Made by a program: the position numbers and the translations under genes. From positions 1 through 40,578 of the forward strand of contig QJYK01000131.1 in the NCBI GenBank assembly GCA_003248075.1: a stretch of 40,578 nt of DNA. Reading direction: 5' to 3'. Origin of the DNA: Gemmatimonadota bacterium. Its GTDB lineage: Bacteria > Gemmatimonadota > Gemmatimonadetes > Longimicrobiales > Gaopeijiaceae. Below the pieces are notes generated by a model. That model did no database searches and was not told the DNA's origin. It saw only the letters and a program-made list of their open reading frames with translations. Every line of letters starts with the position of its first letter. Position 1 is the stretch's first letter. This document shows positions 16,198-25,086 of this stretch, piece by piece.

Positions 16198-16637
16198 GGA
16201 TCGCGGTGGTGCACGGTCCGAACCTGCGTCTCCTGGGACGTCGGGAGCCGGACGTGTACGGGCGTGAAACGCTCACGGATGTGAACAGCGCGATCGAGGA
16301 GGAGGCGCGCGCTCTCGGCGTCGAGGTCGAGTTCTTCCAGTCGAACCACGAAGGTGCGCTGCTGGACTTTCTCGAGGACGCGTCGGCGAGGGCTGACGGC
16401 TTCCTGGTGAACCCCGGGGCGCTCACGCACACATCGGTGGCGCTCCGTGACGCCCTCCTGGGTGTTTCGAGACCCTTCGTCGAGGTCCACCTGTCCAACA
16501 CGGCGGGCAGGGAGCCGTTCCGGAGGCACTCCTACCTCTCCGACGTGGCCTCCGGCGTGGTTTTTGGATTCGGGGTCCAGAGCTATCTTCTGGGCCTCCG
16601 GGGGCTGGTGTCCCGGATCCCGAATCCGAACGAGTAA
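16194..16637 (+). CDS. aroQ: 3-dehydroquinate dehydratase, type II
   Basis: A 147-residue dodecamer-type dehydroquinase, third enzyme of the shikimate pathway, converting 3-dehydroquinate to 3-dehydroshikimate. The GTG start overlaps the preceding stop. The start reads VVHGPNLRLLGRREPDVYG; Tyr22 is the catalytic Tyr of the flexible loop. NPGALTHTS (around 73-81), EVHLSN (catalytic His99) and REPFRRHSY complete the active site. The length is typical. The pairing with efp and acc genes downstream is common in bacterial genomes. Confidence 0.96.
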   Translation: MRIAVVHGPNLRLLGRREPDVYGRETLTDVNSAIEEEARALGVEVEFFQSNHEGALLDFLEDASARADGFLVNPGALTHTSVALRDALLGVSRPFVEVHLSNTAGREPFRRHSYLSDVASGVVFGFGVQSYLLGLRGLVSRIPNPNE

Positions 16638-16649
16638 CGCCGAGGGCGC

Positions 16650-17216
16650 ATGGCGAGCACTGCGGAATTCCGCAATGGGATGGTTCTGGACATCGATGGC
16701 GGTCTGTGGGCCATCACCTACTTCCAGCACGTGAAGCCGGGGAAAGGAGGGGCGTTCGTCCGAACCAAGCTCAAGAACGTGTTGACCGGCGCCGTGGTCG
16801 ACAGGACGTACAGGGCCGGCGAAAAGGTGACCGATGTGCGCCTGGAGCGTCGCCCGGTGAACTATTCCTACACGGACGGCGACATCTACTACTTCATGGA
16901 CGCTCAGACCTTCGATCTCATTCCGATCGCTGCGGACCTGATCGGCGGTGACCAGCTCAAGTACCTCAAGGAGAACATGGAGTGTGAGGGGCTCGTCCAC
17001 GACGAGAAGGTGATCAGCGTCGAGCTGCCCCATTTCGTCGAGCTCAGGGTGTCCATGACCGAGCCCGGCGTGAAGGGGGATACGGCTCAGGGGGGGACGA
17101 AGCCTGCGACACTGGAGACGGGTGCGGTCGTCCAGGTTCCACTCTTCGTCGAAGAGGGTGAGGTGATCCGGGTCGATCGACGCGAGGACAAGTATCTCAC
17201 ACGGGTGACCGGATGA
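16650..17216 (+). CDS. efp: Translation elongation factor P
   Basis: A 188-residue EF-P, which enters the ribosomal E site to rescue stalling at polyproline stretches. The N-terminal KOW-like domain has the loop [10 protein letters not shown] with Lys32 at the tip, the residue modified in many bacteria. The middle and C-terminal OB domains follow ([33 protein letters not shown]). A Lys tip, rather than Arg, suggests an EpmA/B-like or other lysine modification; no modifying enzyme is in the window. The stop overlaps accB (ATGA at 17213). The polyproline runs in some proteins of this window would be natural clients. Confidence 0.97.
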   Translation: MASTAEFRNGMVLDIDGGLWAITYFQHVKPGKGGAFVRTKLKNVLTGAVVDRTYRAGEKVTDVRLERRPVNYSYTDGDIYYFMDAQTFDLIPIAADLIGGDQLKYLKENMECEGLVHDEKVISVELPHFVELRVSMTEPGVKGDTAQGGTKPATLETGAVVQVPLFVEEGEVIRVDRREDKYLTRVTG

Positions 17217-17698
17217 TCGACCTCGAGTTCCTGGAGCGGCTCATTGCGGCGATCGACGCGAGCGGACTCGACTCGATCGAGATCGAGCGCGGTGGCACGA
17301 GGGTCCGCCTCGCCAAGACGCCCCCGGCGGCTCCGGTGATCGGGCCGGCGGATTCGTCATCGCCCGCCGCCAGCCCGCCGGCTGCCCATTCGGCTGCTCC
17401 CGGAACGCCGGCGACGGCGACGGAGCCGGCCCCTTCGGCGGCTGGCGACACATCCAACCTTCTGGACGTCACCTCGCCGATGGTGGGGACGTTCTACGCG
17501 GCTCCGGCGCCCGACGCGCCTCCGTACGTCGACCGCGGCAAACGGGTGTCCCGCGGGGACACGCTGTGCATCATCGAAGCGATGAAGCTGATGAACGAGC
17601 TCGAGTCGGAGGTCGACGGGACCGTTGCCGAGGTCTTGGTAGAGAACGGCCAGCCCGTCGAGTACGGCCAGGTGCTCTTCCGGGTGGAGCCCCGGTAG
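17213..17698 (+). CDS. accB: Biotin carboxyl carrier protein of acetyl-CoA carboxylase
   Basis: A 161-residue BCCP. It carries the carboxylated biotin between biotin carboxylase and carboxyltransferase in the first step of fatty-acid synthesis. A short N-terminal region ([20 protein letters not shown]) is followed by a Pro/Ala-rich mobile linker (about 36-80) and the biotinyl domain (about 83-160). The biotinylation motif is EAMKLMNE with Lys125. The C-terminus [15 protein letters not shown] is typical. It overlaps efp by 4 bases, while accC follows only after a 135-base gap containing two hairpins. Confidence 0.96.
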   Translation: MIDLEFLERLIAAIDASGLDSIEIERGGTRVRLAKTPPAAPVIGPADSSSPAASPPAAHSAAPGTPATATEPAPSAAGDTSNLLDVTSPMVGTFYAAPAPDAPPYVDRGKRVSRGDTLCIIEAMKLMNELESEVDGTVAEVLVENGQPVEYGQVLFRVEPR

Positions 17699-17723
17699 GG
17701 CGCCAGGCGGGGTTGGCCCCGTG

Positions 17724-17752
17724 GGGGCGAACCGAGGCCATCCGCCCCTTTT
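17724..17752 (+). terminator. Terminator-like hairpin between accB and accC
   Basis: GGGGCG (17724-17729) pairs with CGCCCC (17743-17748), followed at once by TTTT (17749-17752) and TCATTG. It begins 26 bases after the accB stop. It may be a partial terminator that lowers accC expression relative to accB. Confidence 0.45.
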
Positions 17753-17766
17753 CATTGTCGGACGAC

Positions 17767-17785
17767 CGCCCCGATCGCCGGGGCG
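17767..17785 (+). promoter_or_regulatory. Second hairpin in the accB-accC gap
   Basis: CGCCCCG (17767-17773) and CGGGGCG (17779-17785) form a perfect 7-bp stem with loop ATCGC. It has no T run and lies about 50 bases before the accC TTG start. Its right half could compete with the first hairpin, since both contain CGCCCC/GGGGCG arms. Confidence 0.4.
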
Positions 17786-17833
17786 AGCGCCACCTCGGAC
17801 GGGAGTGGTACGTTCCGTTCAGGAGACGATCCT

Positions 17834-19192
17834 TTGTTCAACAAGGTCCTGATCGCCAATCGCGGCGAGATCGCCCTGCGGGTCATTCGCGCGTGCCATG
17901 AGCTCGGGGTGCGGACCGTCGCCGTCTATTCGGAGGCGGACCGGGAGTCGCTGCATGTCCGGTTCGCCGACGAGGACGTCTGTATCGGGAAGGCCGCGGC
18001 CGTCGACAGCTACCTGAACATCCCGCGCATCATCGCCGCAGCGGAGGTCACCGGGGCCGAGGCCATCCACCCCGGCTATGGCTTTCTCGCGGAAAACGCG
18101 GAGTTCAGCGAGATCTGTACGCGGTCGGGCCTGGTCTTCATCGGCCCGACGCCGGATCAGATTCGGGCGATGGGAGACAAGGCCACCGCGCGTGCCACGA
18201 TGATGAAGGTCGGGGTCCCGACGGTCCCCGGCTCCGAGGGCGTGGTGGACGATGCCGACGAGGCGCGTGAGATCGCGGCCGAGATCGGCTTCCCCATCAT
18301 GATCAAAGCCTCGGCCGGCGGGGGTGGGAAGGGGATGCGCGTCGCCCGCGATGCGGAGGGCTTTCCGAAGCTGTTCTCATCGGCCCAGGCCGAGGCGAAG
18401 GCGGCGTTCGGGGACGCGAGCGTGTACCTCGAGCGGTGCATCCTCAAGCCGCGTCACGTGGAGTTCCAGGTGTTCGGCGATCGTCACGGAAGGGTCGTCC
18501 ACCTCGGGGAGCGCGACTGCTCGATCCAACGCCGGCACCAGAAGCTCGTGGAGGAGGCGCCCTCCCCGGCGCTCACGCCCGAGCTGCGGGCCGAGATGGG
18601 CTCGGCCGCCGTGAAGGCGGCACAGGCGATCGAGTACGTCGGGGCGGGCACCATCGAGTTTCTGCTGGACGAGGACGGGTCGTTCTACTTCATGGAGATG
18701 AACACGCGCATCCAGGTGGAGCACCCCGTGACCGAGGTCACCACCGGCTTCGATCTGGTGAAGGAGCAGATCCGCGTGGCGGCGGGAGAGCCGCTGTCGT
18801 TTCCCGAGCGTGAGGCCCGCCACCGGGGGCATGCGATCGAGTTCCGCATCAACGCGGAGGATCCCGACCGTGGCTTCGCCCCCCGCCCGGGAGTCATCAC
18901 GACATTCCATCCCCCCGGCGGGCCCGGCGTTCGGCTCGACACCCACGTATACACCGGGTACCGCGTCCCCCCGAACTACGATTCGCTCCTGGCGAAGCTC
19001 ATCGTGAGTGGCTGCACGCGGGAGGAGACGATCCTTCGGGCACGCCACGTGCTGGACCAGTTCATCATCGAGGGAGTGCCGACGACCATTCCCTTCCTTC
19101 GCCGCATCGTCGACGACCCGGGCTTCGTGGAGGGTGACGTCGACACGGGCTTCGTGGGGCGCATGATGGCCAGTGATACGGAGGGCCAGTGA
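17834..19192 (+). CDS. accC: Biotin carboxylase subunit of acetyl-CoA carboxylase
   Basis: A 452-residue ATP-grasp enzyme that carboxylates biotin on AccB using bicarbonate and ATP. It begins with TTG at 17834, read as the family start [20 protein letters not shown], with GGAG 8 bases upstream. Visible motifs are [16 protein letters not shown], the glycine-rich ATP loop [39 protein letters not shown], and the catalytic [16 protein letters not shown]. Length matches the family (about 450). The rare TTG and the hairpins upstream suggest deliberately modest expression. The stop overlaps the comB-like gene (GTGA at 19189). Confidence 0.96.
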   Translation: MFNKVLIANRGEIALRVIRACHELGVRTVAVYSEADRESLHVRFADEDVCIGKAAAVDSYLNIPRIIAAAEVTGAEAIHPGYGFLAENAEFSEICTRSGLVFIGPTPDQIRAMGDKATARATMMKVGVPTVPGSEGVVDDADEAREIAAEIGFPIMIKASAGGGGKGMRVARDAEGFPKLFSSAQAEAKAAFGDASVYLERCILKPRHVEFQVFGDRHGRVVHLGERDCSIQRRHQKLVEEAPSPALTPELRAEMGSAAVKAAQAIEYVGAGTIEFLLDEDGSFYFMEMNTRIQVEHPVTEVTTGFDLVKEQIRVAAGEPLSFPEREARHRGHAIEFRINAEDPDRGFAPRPGVITTFHPPGGPGVRLDTHVYTGYRVPPNYDSLLAKLIVSGCTREETILRARHVLDQFIIEGVPTTIPFLRRIVDDPGFVEGDVDTGFVGRMMASDTEGQ

Positions 19193-19917
19193 AGGTCGAC
19201 GCCTACTTCACCGTCGCGGAGGCGGAAGCCGCGACCACCCAGGACGCCACGGTCGTGGTGGTCGACGTGGTGCGAGCGACGACGACGATCGTCGAGGCTC
19301 TGGCCAACGGCGCCCGGGGTATCTTCCCGACCGGATCGATCGAAGAGGCCGTGAAGCTCGCCGCCTCGCTGGGGAGGGAGGACACGCTGCTGTGCGGCGA
19401 GCGGAGGGGCGTGAAGATCGATGGATTCGATCTCGGCAACTCACCGTCGGAGTTCACCAGGGACGTCGTGGAAGGAAAGCGACTCGTCATGAGCACCACG
19501 AACGGCACGGCGGCGCTCACGGCTGCTCCCGAAGCGCGGCGGGTCCTGGCGTGCGCGCTCACGAACCTGGGGGCGGTGGCGGAAGCCATCGAGCGTGACG
19601 AGCACGTGGTCATGGTGTGCGCCGGGCGACAGGGAGGCTTCTCGATCGAGGACGCGGTGTGCGCGGGGCACCTGCTGCTTCGGCTCGACGAGCTCCGCGG
19701 CGCGGACGCCGAATCCCTGCGGCTCAACGACGCGGCCCTCGCTTCTCGTACGCTGGGGCAGGCGGTGGTTCCCGACGCGGCGTTCCTTCGCGGCGTGAGC
19801 GCCGGCATCGCTCTGGCGGAGATCGCCCTCGAGGCCGACCTCGACGTGTGCGCAGCGGTCGACCGGCACGCCATCGTGCCCGAGATGCGCGATCAGTCCC
19901 TCGTGGTGGGGGGCTGA
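19189..19917 (+). CDS. ComB family phosphatase (2-phosphosulfolactate phosphatase-like)
   Basis: A 242-residue protein of the ComB family. In methanogens ComB removes phosphate from 2-phosphosulfolactate during coenzyme M synthesis; most bacterial members have no proven substrate. Family motifs are [35 protein letters not shown] and [10 protein letters not shown], the presumed metal- and substrate-binding segments, followed by [17 protein letters not shown]. The GTG start overlaps accC by 4 bases. No other coenzyme M or sulfolactate gene is visible, so the substrate should be left open. Confidence 0.82.
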   Translation: MKVDAYFTVAEAEAATTQDATVVVVDVVRATTTIVEALANGARGIFPTGSIEEAVKLAASLGREDTLLCGERRGVKIDGFDLGNSPSEFTRDVVEGKRLVMSTTNGTAALTAAPEARRVLACALTNLGAVAEAIERDEHVVMVCAGRQGGFSIEDAVCAGHLLLRLDELRGADAESLRLNDAALASRTLGQAVVPDAAFLRGVSAGIALAEIALEADLDVCAAVDRHAIVPEMRDQSLVVGG

Positions 19918-19927
19918 GCGGGGTCGC

Positions 19928-22252
19928 ATGCTCGACCGTGAGCAGGGCCGAGAGATTCTGGCGCTCGGGTTGCTGGCGCTGGCGCTTTTCATGCTCGTGT
20001 CGCTGGTGCCGGCGTCCATCCTGGGGGAGCGAGGCCTGGAGCTGTTCCCCTCGGGCAACGCCATGGGCCTCGTGGGGGCGACCCTCAGGGCGCTCCTCCG
20101 CGCCTTGCTCGGGGCCTTCGCGTTCTTGATTCCCGTATCGGTCGCCGTCGGCGGCCTTCGAGCGGGGGAATGGCTGTCGGCCGAACGCAGCCTGCGTACC
20201 GCTCTGCTGGCAGCGGGACTGGCCGTGCTGGGGCCGGTCGTGGTCTGGGTGCTCACGTCGTCTCCCGATGCTTCGGGATGGATGGGTATGGCCCTGGGTG
20301 ACCCGCTTGCCGACCTCGTCGGGTGGCTGGGCGCGTTGCTGCTGTGTGCGGTGGCGCTCGTCGCGCTGTCGGTTTTGACGCTTCGGTGGCGACCGTTGCG
20401 GGCGCTCGGACGGGGGGTCGCGGTGAGCGGTGATCTTGCGGGGCGGACCGCCCGCGGCCTCGCCCGCCGTGGGAGAGCCCTCGCCGAGGCGCATTCGCGT
20501 GCGCGCTCTGCCGTCGAGGGGCCCCCGGCGGAGGAGACGCCCCTGGTCGAGGCCGTGGACGAGCCGTCGGCCGGGTCCCCGGAGCCGGGGGCGCAGGATA
20601 CCGGCGCCCATCCCGAGGCGACGGGGCCGCGGAAGCGGAAGAAGGCCGGCTCGGTGGTCGCGACGGACGTCGAGGTGCTCACAGACCCCAATCCCCCCGC
20701 CGCCGCGCTCGGGACCGGGCTTCCTCCGGTGAACCTGCTGACTCCCCCCGTGGAGCCGGATCGCGCCGGAATGGAGCGCCAGCTCGACCAGTTGGGTCAG
20801 GTCCTCGTGGAGAAGCTGAGAACCTTCAACGTCCAGTGCGAGCTCGGAGGACGTACGACGGGCCCGATGGTCACCCAGTTCGAGGTGGTTCCCGCCCCGG
20901 GAGTGAAGGTCAACCGGATCGCGAACCTGGACGCCGACCTCGCGCTGGCGATGCGCGCGTCCAGCGTCCGCATCGTGGCCCCGATCCCCGGCAAGGGGGC
21001 GGTGGGGGTCGAGATCCCGAACCCTCAGCCGGAGATCGTGAATCTGCGGGAGATCTTGGAGACCTCCGCGTTCCAGCACGCGCGAGGGGAGTTACCACTC
21101 GCCCTGGGCAAGGACCTGAACGGACGGCCGTACGTCGCCAACCTCGCCAAGATGCCACACGTGCTGATCGCGGGAGCGACCGGCTCCGGAAAATCGGTGT
21201 GCCTGAACACGATCGTGACGAGCCTCGTGTACAAGCATACCCCGGAGACGCTGCGTCTCCTGCTGATCGATCCGAAGATGGTCGAGCTCAGCGTGTACGC
21301 GCTGCTGCCCCACCTGCGGCACAACGTCGTGACAGATCCAAGGGACGCGGCCGGTGTACTCAAGTGGGCAGTCTTGGAGATGGAGCGCCGCTACGGGATG
21401 CTCAAGGCCAACCAGGTGCGCTCGATCGCCGAGTTCAACCGGAAGGTGAAGGACGGGGTCACCGTGCGCCGCACCGAGCCGGTGGGGCCGGAGGGCGACG
21501 AGAATCGGTGGATCTATACCGACGGGCCCATGCCCTACGTCGTCGTGGTGGTGGACGAGCTGGCGGACCTGATGATGACCGTGCAGAGCGAGGTGGAGAA
21601 GCCGTTGACACAGCTGGCGCAGAAGGCGCGGGCCATCGGAATCCATCTGATCGTGGCCACGCAGCGGCCCTCGGTGAACGTGATCACTGGACTGATCAAG
21701 GCGAATTTTCCCACGCGCATCGCGTTCCGGGTGGCGTCGAAGACCGACTCGCGCACGATCCTGGACCAGAACGGGGCGGATGCGCTGCTCGGCAACGGGG
21801 ACATGCTGTTTCTTCCGCCGGGCCAGAGCGAGCCCGTCCGCGTGCAGGGGGCGTTCGTTCCCACCGAGGACACGGAGCGACTCATGGTCTGGTACGCAGA
21901 GCTCAGGGAGCAGGCCGGTGGCCCCGAGGCGAGCGTCCAGGACCGGGTGCTGGAGCCCGACATCCTGGAAGAGGTGCGCACCCAGGAGATGGTGGACGCG
22001 GCGGCGGGTGTCGAGGAGATCGCCGGCGAATGGGACGATCTGTTCCGCGCCGCCGCCGAGGTGTGCATCCAGAACGGCGGTGGCTCGACGTCACTCCTCC
22101 AGCGCCGACTGAGCATCGGTTACGGGCGCGCCGCCCGCATCGTCGACCAGCTGCACGACGCAGGGGTTCTCGGCCCCTCGGAGGGCGCCAAGGGGAGGGA
22201 GGTGCTGATGAGTCTGGACGAGCTCGACGCCTACCTCACGCGCGGGGCATGA
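19928..22252 (+). CDS. ftsK: DNA translocase FtsK/SpoIIIE
   Basis: A 774-residue septal DNA pump that moves chromosome ends out of the closing septum and activates XerCD at dif. Four or so membrane helices lie in residues about 8-160, then a charged linker (about 160-260) that is short compared with E. coli. The alpha/beta motor follows, with Walker A GATGSGKS at 416-423 and a Walker B-like VVVVVDELADLMM near 537-549, then IGIHLIVATQRPSVNVITG and ILDQNGADALLGNGDML. The C-terminal gamma winged helix is GGSTSLLQRRLSIGYGRAAR, the part that reads KOPS sequences. The stop overlaps lolA by 4 bases. Confidence 0.96.
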   Translation: MLDREQGREILALGLLALALFMLVSLVPASILGERGLELFPSGNAMGLVGATLRALLRALLGAFAFLIPVSVAVGGLRAGEWLSAERSLRTALLAAGLAVLGPVVVWVLTSSPDASGWMGMALGDPLADLVGWLGALLLCAVALVALSVLTLRWRPLRALGRGVAVSGDLAGRTARGLARRGRALAEAHSRARSAVEGPPAEETPLVEAVDEPSAGSPEPGAQDTGAHPEATGPRKRKKAGSVVATDVEVLTDPNPPAAALGTGLPPVNLLTPPVEPDRAGMERQLDQLGQVLVEKLRTFNVQCELGGRTTGPMVTQFEVVPAPGVKVNRIANLDADLALAMRASSVRIVAPIPGKGAVGVEIPNPQPEIVNLREILETSAFQHARGELPLALGKDLNGRPYVANLAKMPHVLIAGATGSGKSVCLNTIVTSLVYKHTPETLRLLLIDPKMVELSVYALLPHLRHNVVTDPRDAAGVLKWAVLEMERRYGMLKANQVRSIAEFNRKVKDGVTVRRTEPVGPEGDENRWIYTDGPMPYVVVVVDELADLMMTVQSEVEKPLTQLAQKARAIGIHLIVATQRPSVNVITGLIKANFPTRIAFRVASKTDSRTILDQNGADALLGNGDMLFLPPGQSEPVRVQGAFVPTEDTERLMVWYAELREQAGGPEASVQDRVLEPDILEEVRTQEMVDAAAGVEEIAGEWDDLFRAAAEVCIQNGGGSTSLLQRRLSIGYGRAARIVDQLHDAGVLGPSEGAKGREVLMSLDELDAYLTRGA

Positions 22253-22932
22253 GAAGCGATCGTCAAGTCCGGGCCCTCACACGGAGGGCGGCGCTCACCG
22301 CGGTCCTCATGGCGGCATCGTCGACGAGCCTCTGGGGTCAGCAATCACGCGCGCTCGAGGCGCTCGATGGGGCCGCACGGCGCTACCGGGCGGCGACGAC
22401 CTTGTGCGCGGACTTCGTCCAGGAGCTGTCCGTGCCACTCCTGGGTGAGGAGCGGACCGGGAGGGGTCGGCTCTGTCAGGCCCAGCCCGATCTCTTCGCC
22501 ATGCGCTTCTCGGATCCGGACGGCGACCTCGTGGTGGTCGACGGCACCTGGGTGTGGCTGTACACCCCGAGCCTGGACCCGACGCAGGTCTTCCGGTTCT
22601 CCATGACCCAGGCGCCGCAGGGCTTCGATTTCCACAGGGAGTTCCTGGAGCGTCCGGCGGAACGATACGAGGTCACCTGGGAGGCCCAGGACGAGGTCGA
22701 GGGCAGCACGACCGACCGCATCCGGCTGGTGCCCCATGCCCAGGACGCCTCCTACAGCGCCGCCGTGGTCTGGGTCGATCGCGCGCGCCACCTCCTGCTC
22801 CGCGTGCGTGTCGAGGAGGAGAACGGATCGGTGCGCACGGTCACGCTCGACCATGTTCGTCTCGGTGAGTCCGCTCCCGCCGGCTGGTTCACGTTCACCC
22901 CCCCGGCGGGGGCTCAGGTCATTTCCAGGTGA
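22249..22932 (+). CDS. lolA: Outer-membrane lipoprotein carrier LolA
   Basis: A 227-residue periplasmic protein that shuttles lipoproteins from the inner membrane to the outer membrane. A signal peptide (about 1-31, ending SLWGQ) precedes the LolA fold: LCADFVQELSVPLLGEERTG, GRLCQAQPDLFAMRFSDPDG, and LVVVDGTWVWLYTPSLDPTQV. Both Cys (about residues 50 and 77) could form a disulfide. The ATG at 22249 overlaps the ftsK stop. The ftsK-lolA order also occurs in E. coli and supports the call. Together with lnt in the same block it serves lipoprotein export. Confidence 0.9.
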   Translation: MRSDRQVRALTRRAALTAVLMAASSTSLWGQQSRALEALDGAARRYRAATTLCADFVQELSVPLLGEERTGRGRLCQAQPDLFAMRFSDPDGDLVVVDGTWVWLYTPSLDPTQVFRFSMTQAPQGFDFHREFLERPAERYEVTWEAQDEVEGSTTDRIRLVPHAQDASYSAAVVWVDRARHLLLRVRVEEENGSVRTVTLDHVRLGESAPAGWFTFTPPAGAQVISR

Positions 22933-22948
22933 AGCGCCTCCGAAGCTG

Positions 22949-24406
22949 ATGGCACGAATCCGCGAACTGCCTGTCTTTCCGGTGACGCCGGACGTGGCGC
23001 TTTCCGGCACCGCACCCCACGTGGCGGCGTTGCCGCCGGCGAAGCCGTCCGACTCCGCCTCTGGCCCCCGCATCGCGGTGGTGACGCTCGGGTGCGACAA
23101 GAACACCGTGGACTCGGAACGCATGATGGCCGCGCTGGTCGGACAGGGGGCCTTCGTCTCCAGTGAAGTGGAAGGGGCCGACGTGGTCATCGTCAACACG
23201 TGCGGCTTCATCGAGGCGGCCAAGGAACAGTCGATCGAGACGATTCTCGAAGCCTGCTCCCTGAAGGAGCGCGGGGACGTGAGGGCTGTCGTTGCCGTGG
23301 GTTGCATGGTGCAGCGTCATGGCGAGGAGCTGCGTGCCGAGGTCCCAGAGGTCGACCTGTACCTCGGTCTGACCGAGCTCCAGAGTCTTTGGCCCGAGCT
23401 TCTGCGTCGTGGGTTGGTGCCGAGCCGTTCGCGGGTCGTTCCGACGATGGAGCGACCGCTCCGGATCCTGACCGGAGAGACGCCGCACACGTCCTACCTC
23501 AAGATCAGCGAGGGATGTGATCACACTTGCGCGTTCTGTGCGATCCCGCTGATGCGGGGACTCCATCGCTCGCAGCCGCTGGAGGAGCTCGTCCGGGAGG
23601 CGGCCGCTCTCGGAGCCCAGGGGGTGAGGGAGATCAACATCGTGTCCCAGGACACGACCTGGTACGGGCGCGACCTGCGCCGCGGTCCAGCGGGCCGGAA
23701 CGCGCCGCTGCTCACGGACCTCATGCGGGCGCTCATGCTGGGGACGGACGTGCCCTGGTACCGACTGTTCTACATGTATCCTTCGGGCATCAACCGCGAG
23801 CTCGTGGAACTGATCGCCGGGGAGCCACGCATCCTCCCCTACCTCGACATGCCCATCCAGCACGGCAGCGATCGCATGCTCCTACGGATGCGGCGACCGG
23901 AGCGACGGAACACGATCGTCGAGCGCGTATCATGGCTGCGCGACGCGATCCCCGACCTCACGCTTCGCACGACCGTGATCGTGGGCTTCCCGGGCGAGAC
24001 GGATGACGACTTCCGATCCCTCCTCGATCTCCTGGAGGACGTCGAGTTCGACCGCGTCGGAGCATTCCCGTACTCGCTCGAGGAGGGTACGAGGGCGGCC
24101 GACATGGCCGACCAGGTTCCGGAAAGCGTCAAGCGGGAACGGCTCGAGGAGCTCATGGAGCTGCAACGTCACATTTCCGCGGAAAGGAGCCTCAGTCTGG
24201 TCGGCAGGACCATGCCGGCGATCGTGGATCGAATGGTCCACGGAGATCCGGAGTTCGGCTCGACCGGACGCGTCGTGAGCCAGGCCATGGACATCGACGG
24301 CGTGACGCACCTGAGGGAGGGAGTCGGAGTCGCCCCCGGCGACATGGTGGAGGTGGAGATCGTGGACGCGCTGGATCATGACCTGGTGGCGGAGGTGATT
24401 CGATGA
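22949..24406 (+). CDS. rimO: Ribosomal protein S12 methylthiotransferase RimO
   Basis: A 485-residue radical-SAM enzyme that adds a methylthio group to an Asp of ribosomal protein S12. The N-terminal cluster Cys are in TLGCDKNTVDSE (Cys49), NTCGFIEAA and VGCMVQR. The radical-SAM cluster is CDHTCAFCAIP (Cys190, 194 and 197), followed by MRGLHRSQP, which separates RimO from MiaB. A TRAM domain closes the protein (about 420-485). About 40 residues precede the first family motif; this extension is Pro/Ala-rich and may be non-conserved or reflect a later true start. The stop overlaps the next gene (ATGA at 24403). Confidence 0.94.
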   Translation: MARIRELPVFPVTPDVALSGTAPHVAALPPAKPSDSASGPRIAVVTLGCDKNTVDSERMMAALVGQGAFVSSEVEGADVVIVNTCGFIEAAKEQSIETILEACSLKERGDVRAVVAVGCMVQRHGEELRAEVPEVDLYLGLTELQSLWPELLRRGLVPSRSRVVPTMERPLRILTGETPHTSYLKISEGCDHTCAFCAIPLMRGLHRSQPLEELVREAAALGAQGVREINIVSQDTTWYGRDLRRGPAGRNAPLLTDLMRALMLGTDVPWYRLFYMYPSGINRELVELIAGEPRILPYLDMPIQHGSDRMLLRMRRPERRNTIVERVSWLRDAIPDLTLRTTVIVGFPGETDDDFRSLLDLLEDVEFDRVGAFPYSLEEGTRAADMADQVPESVKRERLEELMELQRHISAERSLSLVGRTMPAIVDRMVHGDPEFGSTGRVVSQAMDIDGVTHLREGVGVAPGDMVEVEIVDALDHDLVAEVIR

Positions 24407-25086
24407 GGACGGTGGCTCGGGTGGGGTGTGTGTTCGCCGTGGGACTCGCTTCTTTGAGCGCTGGCACGGCGCCGGTGGGAGCCCAGGGCCTGGCCGATTT
24501 CGACTACGAGAACCTCTCGTTTCGCGGCATCGGCCTCGAGGCCGGGTTCCTCTTCCCCACCCGGGTCGAGTCGACCCAGAGCGTCGGGTTGCGGCTGGAC
24601 CTGGGGTATCTCGGTCCCGGCGTACGGATCATCCCCGGCCTGAGCTACTGGTCGTCGTCGTTCAAGTCGGGGGAGGTTCAAGAGTTGGAGGACCGGGTCG
24701 GCGAGCTGATCGGCTCACAGACCGATGGCGTGCCGCCCTCCGTCGACCTCGGAGTCATCGACTGGCGGGACCTGGTGCTCTCCCTCGACGCGCAGATGGT
24801 GTGGCAAGTGCCGTTGGGAGTTCTCACCTATGCGGGGGCGGGCATCTCCGCTCATATGCTCAATGGGAGCGGCGCCGCCATCGACGGCACCTTCGTCGAG
24901 GATCTCCTCGACTCGGTGACCGCCGGGTTCAATCTGCACTCCGGCCTCGAGATCCCCATGGGGCGCCTACGACCCTATCTGATGGGTCGCTACGAAGTGA
25001 CGGGCGACGTGCAGTACCTCGAGATCCGAATCGGGGGCCAGCTCATGTTTGGTGCATCGGCGCCGGGGGAGGAGCGGTCGCGATGA
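24403..25086 (+). CDS. Putative outer-membrane beta-barrel protein
   Basis: A 227-residue exported protein with a signal peptide cleaved near PVGAQG (about residue 27). The mature part has alternating hydrophobic strands with aromatic residues (GIGLEAGFLFP, VGLRLDLGYLGPGVRI, GLSYWSSSF, VLTYAGAGISAHM, LRPYLMGRYEVTG, YLEIRIGGQLMFG). That is the pattern of a small eight-stranded barrel. A hydrophilic insertion at about 92-115 may be an extracellular loop. I cannot name its role. It overlaps rimO upstream and the oxidoreductase downstream by 4 bases each. Confidence 0.75.
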   Translation: MRTVARVGCVFAVGLASLSAGTAPVGAQGLADFDYENLSFRGIGLEAGFLFPTRVESTQSVGLRLDLGYLGPGVRIIPGLSYWSSSFKSGEVQELEDRVGELIGSQTDGVPPSVDLGVIDWRDLVLSLDAQMVWQVPLGVLTYAGAGISAHMLNGSGAAIDGTFVEDLLDSVTAGFNLHSGLEIPMGRLRPYLMGRYEVTGDVQYLEIRIGGQLMFGASAPGEERSR

